From: Aureibaculum algae
GTDB taxonomy: Bacteria; Bacteroidota; Bacteroidia; Flavobacteriales; Flavobacteriaceae
NCBI RefSeq assembly: GCF_006065315.1
Contig: NZ_CP040749.1
Location: forward strand, 5,044,001-5,108,000
Length of the DNA stretch: 64,000 nucleotides
Reading direction: 5' to 3'
A model generated the notes under the pieces. The model saw only the letters and a program-made list of their open reading frames with translations. It was not told the origin of the DNA and did not search any database. The translations under genes were made by a program, and so were the position numbers. Of this stretch, positions 35,501 through 42,913 are shown one piece after another. Each line of letters starts with the position of its first letter. Position 1 is the first letter of the stretch.

Positions 35501-36371
35501 TTTTAACAAAATCGAGCACTGTTAAATCCATTTCTGATTTGATAGGTTCTTCCTTTGTATTGTACAATGGTGAAGGAAAATCATCCAAAAATATTGTACT
35601 AACATTAGCAATAGGATAAGGTATATTCTCTAAACCTTTTAACAATGCAGAATATAAAAGCCCCCTATCTTGTTTTCTAAGAATTTCATAGGTATTAAAC
35701 AAAATTACTTTTCCTATACCTATATTATTCTCTATTATAGCAGGATAATCCCTATCATTTTTTGCTGATGCTAAAATGGTAACGTCATCTTTGAAACTGA
35801 ACTTATTTAAACCTCCATGATAAATGTGTTCACCATAACTAGTTCCTTTAACATTAGGTAAAAAGTTAGTATCAAAATAATATCCTACAGGCACATCTAC
35901 TTTTTGTCTAGTACCGTTTTTGATTAATCCATAAAAGTATGCCATTCGTTCATCTTCAATAAAATTAGGCACAAAAAGTACACCACCTTGCGAAACAAAT
36001 GTTAATAGTTTTTCTAAAGTCTTACCTTTAAGTTTTAAGGTATTTTGAACAACAATAACCCTAGTTGTTTCTCCTATTGTATAGGATGGAGAATTCCATT
36101 CATTTATATTAATTTCCTTTATAGGAAACTTACTATAATCACCTATTTTATTTAAATGCTGTGCAAAATCTATACTAATAGAATCACTAGGATCAGTTAC
36201 TAATTCAATTAGGGTAATATTTTTAAGATTTATATTACTTATAATTGAGGATGAACTATCAGGGTTCTGATTGTATTTATTAATAAACCTGTTTCCAACT
36301 ATTATCATTATTATAAATAATAATAGTAAAGTCAAATAAAGTCTAATATTTATATTTAATTTATTTCTCAA
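32544..36371 (-). CDS. Pel-type fusion: DUF2194/deacetylase-like, helical repeats, OM barrel
   Basis: Giant envelope protein of 1275 residues. Residues 1-10 are basic and 11-27 form one membrane helix without a clear cleavage site, suggesting an inner-membrane anchor. Residues about 50-255 resemble a Rossmann/amidotransferase-like domain (VIVVQNTL, GGVLFVPNF). Residues about 255-590 look like the DUF2194/polysaccharide deacetylase fold: FLDDFPSPLY at 261-270 supplies the aspartate pair and GHDLGLHGYNH at 355-365 the metal-binding histidines. Residues about 640-985 are degenerate TPR-like helices. Residues about 990-1275 are alternating strands ending in KLGLKHTF, an outer-membrane barrel signature. 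Together this equals a PelA deacetylase joined to PelB. The start codon overlaps the stop of the upstream membrane protein gene by 4 bases. Confidence 0.75.
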   Translation of the reverse strand: MRNKLNINIRLYLTLLLLFIIMIIVGNRFINKYNQNPDSSSSIISNINLKNITLIELVTDPSDSISIDFAQHLNKIGDYSKFPIKEININEWNSPSYTIGETTRVIVVQNTLKLKGKTLEKLLTFVSQGGVLFVPNFIEDERMAYFYGLIKNGTRQKVDVPVGYYFDTNFLPNVKGTSYGEHIYHGGLNKFSFKDDVTILASAKNDRDYPAIIENNIGIGKVILFNTYEILRKQDRGLLYSALLKGLENIPYPIANVSTIFLDDFPSPLYNTKEEPIKSEMDLTVLDFVKNVWWPDMKKLSDTFNIKYTALTAFDYRNSIKPPFLFDQWDNHLIIENERKISVTDWIAKDIIKHGHDLGLHGYNHTSLQIETWKEPDYMRIALASAKKKWTISSIGDFPVSYVPPSNYIDSIGMSELGKAFPSIKYMCSLYLGDYNEGGNREFDEEKWNPNFFDYPRISSGYDLNEEHKFVQQSLYIYSGIWTHFVHPDDVYQIPGGDESSAGHFSLRNKQSLGWHKSKDGKPGLLSVFANYLHEMEEIFPLSRYVSAEEGAIITKDWRKSQYSFSKNESEYFVERIDNDKKGAYYWFLYSSHKNVKKIEAELLQKSEKFEKTPFLDGFLYSIKTTHPSLSINSGSLNTMLTNTVARKVIDDYRLYKDHNYKITNLLSTYVKSEPSENASVQEWTKHYVATENLDKASLLLKEKIDTEKRIDTSVFNEYYKYMAWQNKSKEAWLTLQNHIEEYPLTENIKYSRSLGLKNGYPNEIIRKQFLEKQINILNDKEILREYYRTFNTPENKKEVTEVLKKLRDVDPSLENEKFYLKHLIAYDPKQAITELNKYIPSESSSLWNMSEEISWLYANNKRYKKAYDWSKYTQKIAVVNKLYWLSEIKDFKTLRKEYIHFIANNPNDLKTKGEISKILLTNNQQIESWGIVSALPETVQKDTLKRALNEQVIYLNKITQKDLINRYANLFEVNVKKQIEKDIRLSENNSIEAETEIIGDNNSSTSFEKKITYTIKTDKLNSHSISVTNNDLYDVENTSFSDIDNVNKNVTGLEYKFSNQPTGKINYWVRGRVEKDKQDNIYYQAGVGASLPKEKSFTSLSANIYPVKTGPGYQKKIYQSRLAIYQENNVKNIFKTVVYAEGNHFSNSDLEGSITTRVVLDNSKDKMFKVLPQVEASFSKSNKDETKDYPYYLVDKRFFAGGGVGLKYGTEKSKLNIRVEGSTFIDNDLGDFNRFTGQASVKIGNFTKISAAAELSTQSQAYSNSFKLGLKHTF

Positions 36372-38353
36372 AATAATAAATCATTTATTTTACTAGAATT
36401 GGGTTTGTTAACTATTTCCATTACGGATAGTGATTCGTTTTCATAAATATTATTAACTTTTCTCCCTCTAGATTTTAGAATATTTATTATTTCAGCAACG
36501 TCTTTCATTTCATTATCATGATAAAATGGCAAATTTGATGTTTCATTATGATTTGCTTTGTGCACAAAAACTAAAATACTTTTAGATAAAATACTCTCTG
36601 GGTTCTGTTTAAAAAACAGTTTATCATTGATATTAGTATGATAAATAGAATCTCTACGTAAATAAAAATCTTTAAAAGTTGAATAGGGCATATAAAAATG
36701 CTTGTTTATGCTTAGTACATAACTTCTATAATCATTTACTATTGTATAAGAAAAAGGTAAATAATCTTGTGATATTTTTTCATAAGCTTCTAATACTAAC
36801 ATTGCATGATGATCAGTATTATCTTTACGCTCTGTATCATAAATTGCAGGCTTGTAGAGATAAAACATTACTGCAGCTATACTAAATATTGCAAGTACAC
36901 CATAATTATATTTAATTCTAAGATTGGTAATTACTTTTTCTGAAAAACTGAAAATTACTTTAAAAAGCAACGCAATAGAAATACCTATAACTACAGGAAT
37001 AAAGATGGTAAGTGATAATCTAAGTAAATCTTCATCAATCCAAGAAATATTTAATGTGTTTATAAAAATAAGAGCATTAAAATAAAGTATAAATAAAAAG
37101 GAATTTAACCAATACTTTTTGTGTTTAATTAGAAATAATATTAACACCACATTAAATAGTGAAATAAATTGATATATATTAATTAACTGATCATAAGGTA
37201 AAATTAAATCGGGTAAATGAGTAAATACATTTAAGGATAATAAGTTGCTTGTAATAATTGTCTTAAAACCTAAATTGTAATGAAAACCTGCTAAACCATA
37301 AATAGATAACACGAACACTAATGAAACAATATATGCTAATATTACTAAGTAATAAAACTGTCTATATTTTTTTTGGTAGAAAAAGAAGGCCAACACTAAA
37401 TAGGGACTCAATAGAATAACAAAAGTAAATAAGTCTATTAATGCAATTGCCGTAAATATTATTATAGAATAGATTAAATATTTCCTATAATATTTACTTA
37501 AATTTTTAGGTAAAACAGTAAAAATCATCATTGGAAGGGCCAATGATAATGCTAAAAAAATTGGTTTATGTTGTGTTATAATATCAATACTTCTGGGAAG
37601 TAATAATGGTGAAATAACAAAAAATATTGCTGTTAATATAGGTGCAATTGTTTTAGACTTGGTAATTTTAGAAGTAAACCAAAACAATATGATCGTAATT
37701 AGTGCAGTTTCTAATATACCAAAAGATTGCAAAGCAATTTCCGGACTAACACCTACAAGTTTAGAATAAAAGTTAATTAATGCATATTCGCCTGTCATGG
37801 TTAAATTTTCAGAAAACCAAGTATTGGTAGTCAATATTTTTACTTTTTCTAAGTCTCTTTCCCAAAGATCTGAAAATAAATAGATGTCATTGTCAAAAAA
37901 ACTTAGTCTACTAATAATTACACCAACTATAATTAATCCCAAGATGATTATATTATATTTTCCTTTTTTATCTCCCTTATGTTTTATGTTTGAGTTTAGT
38001 TTAAATATTTTACCCTTTGTCTCTCTATTTTTCAAAATGAATATTAAAAAAAATGTTAGTTTATTTTTTATATCACTAAAAAAACCTTTTACACTTTTTA
38101 TATCAAAGAAATATATTGAGAGAAATAATACCAGAAATAAAATAATGGTAAATAAGTCATATGCATTTATGAGAGTTAAAATAAATATTAGAACAAGTAA
38201 AACGCTAGCGTACCTTACCCATCTATTTACAACGTAGTTTAATATATCATCTGGATAATGATAGTTAAATATTTTCTTATTTAAGAAAAACAAAAATAAC
38301 CCTAGTAGGGTCAATCTTATGAAACCGGTAATTATCGCAGTAATTAATAACAT
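36368..38353 (-). CDS. Polytopic membrane protein of Pel-type locus, possible GT-C fold
   Basis: Inner-membrane protein of 661 residues that I cannot assign to a named family. Hydrophobic segments suggest about 12-14 membrane helices over residues 1-500, followed by a soluble region of about 150 residues (AIYDTERKDNTDHHAML onward). The first large loop after the third or fourth helix has FSDLWERDLEKVK at 160-172, placed where GT-C glycosyltransferases keep catalytic acidic residues; this is suggestive only. It is translationally coupled to the 1275-residue fusion gene (ATGA overlap) and divergent in role from PelG, so it may be an export or modifying component. Confidence is high for a membrane protein, low for the enzyme type. 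Confidence 0.6.
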   Translation of the reverse strand: MLLITAIITGFIRLTLLGLFLFFLNKKIFNYHYPDDILNYVVNRWVRYASVLLVLIFILTLINAYDLFTIILFLVLFLSIYFFDIKSVKGFFSDIKNKLTFFLIFILKNRETKGKIFKLNSNIKHKGDKKGKYNIIILGLIIVGVIISRLSFFDNDIYLFSDLWERDLEKVKILTTNTWFSENLTMTGEYALINFYSKLVGVSPEIALQSFGILETALITIILFWFTSKITKSKTIAPILTAIFFVISPLLLPRSIDIITQHKPIFLALSLALPMMIFTVLPKNLSKYYRKYLIYSIIIFTAIALIDLFTFVILLSPYLVLAFFFYQKKYRQFYYLVILAYIVSLVFVLSIYGLAGFHYNLGFKTIITSNLLSLNVFTHLPDLILPYDQLINIYQFISLFNVVLILFLIKHKKYWLNSFLFILYFNALIFINTLNISWIDEDLLRLSLTIFIPVVIGISIALLFKVIFSFSEKVITNLRIKYNYGVLAIFSIAAVMFYLYKPAIYDTERKDNTDHHAMLVLEAYEKISQDYLPFSYTIVNDYRSYVLSINKHFYMPYSTFKDFYLRRDSIYHTNINDKLFFKQNPESILSKSILVFVHKANHNETSNLPFYHDNEMKDVAEIINILKSRGRKVNNIYENESLSVMEIVNKPNSSKINDLLF

Positions 38354-38767
38354 AACTTTTGTCTTTCACAGCAATCTTTAAGATTAATAAATAATCTAAA
38401 TTCTATTGATTGTGGAGCATTTCTATCTTATACCTTACTTTATTTTAAGAGGTATTGGTTAATAATCTAAAACAACGTAAAAATCATTTTACAAATTTCC
38501 ACAAGAAAGTAAAATGATTATTTCAACAATAAATAGTATTATATATTTTTCCTAAAAAACACAATTTAAATTCTAATTAAAAAAAACAATAACAATATTG
38601 AAAATATAGTTCAATTGAAATTGATTATAAGCACTCTACACCTTATTAACAATTAATTGTCAATAACTCCTATGCTTGAACGTCTTTTTATTTTTGATAT
38701 TTTAACTTTTAGTTATTTTATTTTTACCTAAATATCTGAATACAATTAAAAATCTGAATAGCAACTT
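38354..38767. other. 414-base AT-rich gap inside the Pel-type locus
   Basis: No credible gene, and no TAnnTTTG box for the minus strand. It holds one clear inverted repeat, AATCATTTTAC (38482-38492) with GTAAAATGATT (38509-38519), 16 bases apart and without a T run. The gap separates the GH114-pelG-pelF genes from the two genes downstream on the same strand, so it may carry a processing or regulatory site for the second half of the locus. Confidence 0.5.
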
Positions 38768-39571
38768 TTAAAATTTAGGAATTGTTTGAAGGTCTATATT
38801 TCCAATAAAGTAATCATAACCCGTTTTTAAAAGTAATTTTTTCGTTTTATTATACAATACTGATTTGTTTGCATATTCAATTAATAAGATTTTTAAAGTA
38901 TATTTATCAATAAGAACTTCTAGATCTGATAAGCGATTAGCAGTCTCTGACTTCTCTCTTAATCCATAAGCATTAGTTTCAAAATTATAATTAGTTATAA
39001 CAGATTCAAGAGCTACCATATTTACATACTTATATGTTTTATCAATTATTTCTAAACCTGAATTTTGTATTAAAAAAATGTCCTTATTTCTATTTCTAAT
39101 TTCTTTTAAAAGTTCTATCAAATACTCCTTAAAATTAGGATTTGGTCCAAAATTACAAACGTTGTCAATATTATCTAAAAATAAACCATCAAACCCCTTT
39201 CCTAAAATTTCATCTATTATTACATGTAACCTATTCTTTAGCTCTAATGATGTAAGGTCTAAATGGAAACTATTCCAAATAGAATTTTTACCTAATGTAT
39301 AATCTTTTAGGTAATTATAGTATTTAGAATGAGCATTAATCTCCGCTAAGCTTAAATAAGCAATTACTTTTACGTTATTACTTTTGAGTATGTCAACCTC
39401 CTCTTTGGTATAATGAGACTCTTCTAAAACCAATAAATTATAGCCCTTTATTTTATTATGATCAATTTTACCATAACAAACCAGAGTTTTTGGTTTATTT
39501 TGAGCCATGGATTTAGTATTGATAAACGATAGCATAAGGGTTACTATTAATATAATTTTAATGTGATGCAT
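38768..39571 (-). CDS. Secreted GH114-type glycosidase (PelA hydrolase-like)
   Basis: Exported TIM-barrel enzyme of 267 residues resembling GH114 endo-alpha-1,4-polygalactosaminidases and the hydrolase part of PelA, which cuts galactosamine-rich polysaccharides. A signal peptide covers about 1-23 (KSMAQ). VIAYLSLAEIN at 69-79 and KGFDGLFLDNIDN at 125-137 are the typical strand-end motifs, the second placing catalytic Asp residues, and FLIQNSGLEIID follows. It lacks the deacetylase domain found with it in PelA. It overlaps the end of pelG by 14 bases, so it is coupled to the synthase genes and probably trims or releases the polymer in the periplasm. Confidence 0.85.
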   Translation of the reverse strand: MHHIKIILIVTLMLSFINTKSMAQNKPKTLVCYGKIDHNKIKGYNLLVLEESHYTKEEVDILKSNNVKVIAYLSLAEINAHSKYYNYLKDYTLGKNSIWNSFHLDLTSLELKNRLHVIIDEILGKGFDGLFLDNIDNVCNFGPNPNFKEYLIELLKEIRNRNKDIFLIQNSGLEIIDKTYKYVNMVALESVITNYNFETNAYGLREKSETANRLSDLEVLIDKYTLKILLIEYANKSVLYNKTKKLLLKTGYDYFIGNIDLQTIPKF

Positions 39572-41162
39572 TGTAGTAGTAATCTAAATTTTTAAAAAAA
39601 TTAAGACATTCTTTTAATGTAATAAGCATAAATATGACAGAACCAATTAACATTCCCCACGTGCTATTTTCATAAGAAAATATTCTACTTGCAAGAATGC
39701 CAACAACAATATTAACACAAATGGCTATTGTGATTGCTTTTACAGCAGAGTTAGGTTGATTTAACGTAAATAAATATAGAGCATTTAACATTCCCCAAGT
39801 AAAAAAAGTATATCCAACCGCTCCTAGTATAGTAACCTTCACACTAAGTTTACTTAAAGGTTCTTTAAAATAAGCTTCATATCCCCATGGTTCAACTATT
39901 GCTAGGTATATTATAAAGAATATAATAAAACTGCAAAGAAACAACAGACCTACTTGTCTCCAATAAGCATTATAAAATCTTTTGTTGAATTTACGATATT
40001 CATTAAATGGTGTTGATTTTATTAAAAGATTTAAAAATTTTGTAAAAGCTGCAATATTATATTCTAAAATACCTGCTAATAGTAAAAATACAAGTATAGC
40101 TATATCCATACCTATTTCATAATTCTTTTCATAGTAAACAATATAGGGCACTTCTCTTGCCGAGGTTGACCAAGCTATTATTCTGTCAGTAAAAACAAAT
40201 ACATACACTAAAGTACCATAAATAAAGTAGCTATAGTTTTTATAGATAATTGCTAGTCCCGAATCAATAGTATTATCTTTATTTATTTCAATTTTTCTAA
40301 AAAAGAATTTTAAATAAAAAAACATCATAGATATCGCCATTGCAATCCCTATCCAATGTGTAAGGTAAATGTTTAGTGTCGTATACGTTTTCAGAGTAAT
40401 TGCTAAAATGGTACCTACTAAAATAGCAACAGATACAACCCATCGTTTTTTAATAGTATGCATCGGAGCCAAAAAGAGTAATAATACACCTATCAAAAGA
40501 GCATAAGAAAAAACGATTAATAAGAACTGAAAAGGATATAAATAAACCATAAAGTTTATTATCGCTATGAAAATAAAAACAGCAAGCATTGCTTTTATAC
40601 CATCAATTATTATTTTATAAATGGTTTTTTTAACCATTGTAAGATCGTCGTGATACCAATAAAAAGAGGCTTGACGACCAATTACTTGAACAAAACCACC
40701 TGTTAAAACTAGCCCTAGAATTACACCAAAAACTACTGCTGTAGATTGTAATTCGTTAAACCCAAGATAAGTCCATAAAGAGTAACCAAAAATAACAATT
40801 GCTGCTATTTGTAAAAAAACAGGAAATAAATGAAACAATCCGGAAGGAAAGTATTTTAAAAAGAGTTTCGTTTTTACAACTGTATAATTTGAGATACTAA
40901 TGGTAGCTTCTTCTTCTAAAAGGTTTTTTTCATTTTCATTTTTAAGTGTATCAGGACTTTCAGTTATTAATTGGTTATATATATAATTTCCAAGCTCTTT
41001 TATAGAATTTTTACCATAATCAGTTTTTACATCAATATTTCTAATACCGAATGATTCTATTATTGCTTGCACCACAAATTGATTTACAGGAAAACCTATT
41101 TTTTCTTTAATTGAAGCTATTAATACTTCCGTTTTATCGTCGTTTTCTTTTTCCTGCATCAA
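39558..41162 (-). CDS. pelG: PelG-type polysaccharide exporter/flippase-like protein
   Basis: Inner-membrane protein of 534 residues with about 12 helices, the PelG partner of PelF. The family signature is the segment TLVYVFVFTDRIIAWSTS at about 317-334, and LEYNIAAFTKFLN and NALYLFTLNQPN are also PelG-like. Unusual is a soluble N-terminal extension of about 105 residues before the first helix (near 109): MMQEKENDDKTEVLIASI, then VVQAIIESFGIRNIDVKT. Canonical PelG starts almost directly with membrane helices. The start codon overlaps the pelF stop by 4 bases, indicating tight coupling, and the end overlaps the GH114 gene by 14 bases. Confidence 0.88.
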   Translation of the reverse strand: MMQEKENDDKTEVLIASIKEKIGFPVNQFVVQAIIESFGIRNIDVKTDYGKNSIKELGNYIYNQLITESPDTLKNENEKNLLEEEATISISNYTVVKTKLFLKYFPSGLFHLFPVFLQIAAIVIFGYSLWTYLGFNELQSTAVVFGVILGLVLTGGFVQVIGRQASFYWYHDDLTMVKKTIYKIIIDGIKAMLAVFIFIAIINFMVYLYPFQFLLIVFSYALLIGVLLLFLAPMHTIKKRWVVSVAILVGTILAITLKTYTTLNIYLTHWIGIAMAISMMFFYLKFFFRKIEINKDNTIDSGLAIIYKNYSYFIYGTLVYVFVFTDRIIAWSTSAREVPYIVYYEKNYEIGMDIAILVFLLLAGILEYNIAAFTKFLNLLIKSTPFNEYRKFNKRFYNAYWRQVGLLFLCSFIIFFIIYLAIVEPWGYEAYFKEPLSKLSVKVTILGAVGYTFFTWGMLNALYLFTLNQPNSAVKAITIAICVNIVVGILASRIFSYENSTWGMLIGSVIFMLITLKECLNFFKNLDYYYNASH

Positions 41163-42712
41163 TTAGTAATTTCTGTTATTAATTGAGTTTTCTTTATTTC
41201 TTCAATTTTTTTAGATTTATCACTTTCATATAGCTCTTTATAAGCTTCTTCATAACCGTTAATAAACTTTCCTATAGTAAAATAATCAATAACTCGTTGT
41301 CTTCCGTAAACACTCATTTCTTTTCTCAATTTGTCATCTGACAAAAGCTCTACTACTTTGCTAGCAATTTCATCATAATCTCTTGGCTTACAAATAAACC
41401 CAGACTTTTCGTCTAATGCTTCATAAACACCTCCAACATCCGTTGATACAACCGGTACGCCACTACTCATTGACTCTATTACCGTAAATGGAAAACCTTC
41501 AGAAATTGATGTAAGTATTGAGATATCTCCTTCATTGTATATTAAATGTGGATCAGAATGAAAACCTGCCAATTCAAAATTAGCTCTTAAATCTAACTCA
41601 TCTATTAAGTTTTCGCATTTTTTAGTATATTCAGGCACTGCATTTTTACTTCCATAGACCAAGAATTTTACATTTGGTATTGTTTTTCTTACCACATTGC
41701 AAGTTCTTATCATTGTAAGAATGTCTTTTAACTCAAAAATTCTAGCTGCAGCTACAACTGTTGGAACATTTTTTAAATGATCAGGTTTTGGTCTCGGTTT
41801 AAACAAATTGTGATCAACACCATTGTAAATAATTTTAATTTTATCTTTTGCGGCACCATAAACTTCTTCCCAGGTTGTATTAAAAGTATTAACCGAAAGA
41901 ATGGAATCTGCATTATAATAGGCTATTTTGGTAATACATTCAGAAAATTTAATTAAAAAATTTTTAAGGAAAAAAGAATATTCTGATGAATTAATTGCAA
42001 TGAGACGCTCCCTAATAAAAACACCATGTTCCGTAATCATGATCGGTGTTTTATATTTATATTTTAAGGTTAATGCAGGAACTACGGGAAAACCTGATAA
42101 GGTAATATGAGAAATATCTGCTTTAGGAATTTCTATTGAAAATGGAATTAAAAACCGATAAATCCACCGTAAACCAATAGTTAAATCTAAAAGAGAGATC
42201 TTATATGAAAATTTTTCATTTGCCACATGAGTTGTTATAGCTTCCCTGTAGGTCTCCCATACAGATACGCTAGTCATTGTCTTTTTAAAGTCATGCTTAT
42301 TAAAAAATTTCCACATGTTAAAAAATACTTTATCTAATTCAGCGGCTTCCACAGAGTCACTATTAAAAATAGAATTCATTAGTTCTTTAAAAACAGGAAT
42401 AAATTTTTTCTGAATTTTCTTTTCCGTCGTTAATTCTTTCTGAAGAGCTAACTTGTAATATTTTTTTCCATAATTAATATAATCATGAGGTTCATTTGGA
42501 GCCCAAATTGGTACTTGAATAACTTCATCTACATTCTCACTAAGCTCATATTTAGATTTCGTTTCCAAATGAGCATTAATAGAATAAATTACAAATGAGG
42601 CATTAGATACTTCATGTGTTAGTTGATGTGTCCATGTAGAAATACCTCCTCCGGCAAACGGATAAGATCCTTCTAACACCAACAATACTTTAATTTTTGG
42701 GGTTAAAGACAT
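41159..42712 (-). CDS. pelF: PelF-type GT4 glycosyltransferase
   Basis: Cytoplasmic glycosyltransferase of 517 residues (GT4, GT-B fold) that polymerises the Pel sugar, in known systems using UDP-GalNAc or UDP-GlcNAc. The PelF hallmarks are present: VLLVLEGSYPFAGGGISTW at 9-27, the TEHGVFIRER motif at 227-236, and the nucleotide-sugar motif SEGFPFTVIES at 404-414 with the acceptor-side PVVSTDVGG at 420-428. An acidic/basic C-terminal tail closes the protein. No signal peptide or membrane helix is visible. It is first in the PelF-PelG-GH114 unit; 201 bases separate it from the upstream beta-helix gene. Confidence 0.92.
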   Translation of the reverse strand: MSLTPKIKVLLVLEGSYPFAGGGISTWTHQLTHEVSNASFVIYSINAHLETKSKYELSENVDEVIQVPIWAPNEPHDYINYGKKYYKLALQKELTTEKKIQKKFIPVFKELMNSIFNSDSVEAAELDKVFFNMWKFFNKHDFKKTMTSVSVWETYREAITTHVANEKFSYKISLLDLTIGLRWIYRFLIPFSIEIPKADISHITLSGFPVVPALTLKYKYKTPIMITEHGVFIRERLIAINSSEYSFFLKNFLIKFSECITKIAYYNADSILSVNTFNTTWEEVYGAAKDKIKIIYNGVDHNLFKPRPKPDHLKNVPTVVAAARIFELKDILTMIRTCNVVRKTIPNVKFLVYGSKNAVPEYTKKCENLIDELDLRANFELAGFHSDPHLIYNEGDISILTSISEGFPFTVIESMSSGVPVVSTDVGGVYEALDEKSGFICKPRDYDEIASKVVELLSDDKLRKEMSVYGRQRVIDYFTIGKFINGYEEAYKELYESDKSKKIEEIKKTQLITEITN

Positions 42713-42913
42713 TAATTAGGGTTCTTTTTATAGCAATTACAAAGAAAAAGATTGGGTTATAAATTTAGACAATGAGATCTTTTTAGAGTTTAGTATCATA
42801 GCTATGTTTTTTCAATTTTAAAATAGTATTATTTTCATAACTATAACAACTTAAACCATAAAGTTACTACTTTATCCTTTAATGAATTTTACCAATAAAT
42901 AATTGTATTTCTT

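Noticed and set aside
38283..38300. CAAAAATA matching a minus-strand -7 box
   Set aside because: It lies within the membrane-protein coding sequence, downstream of its start, so it cannot serve that gene.
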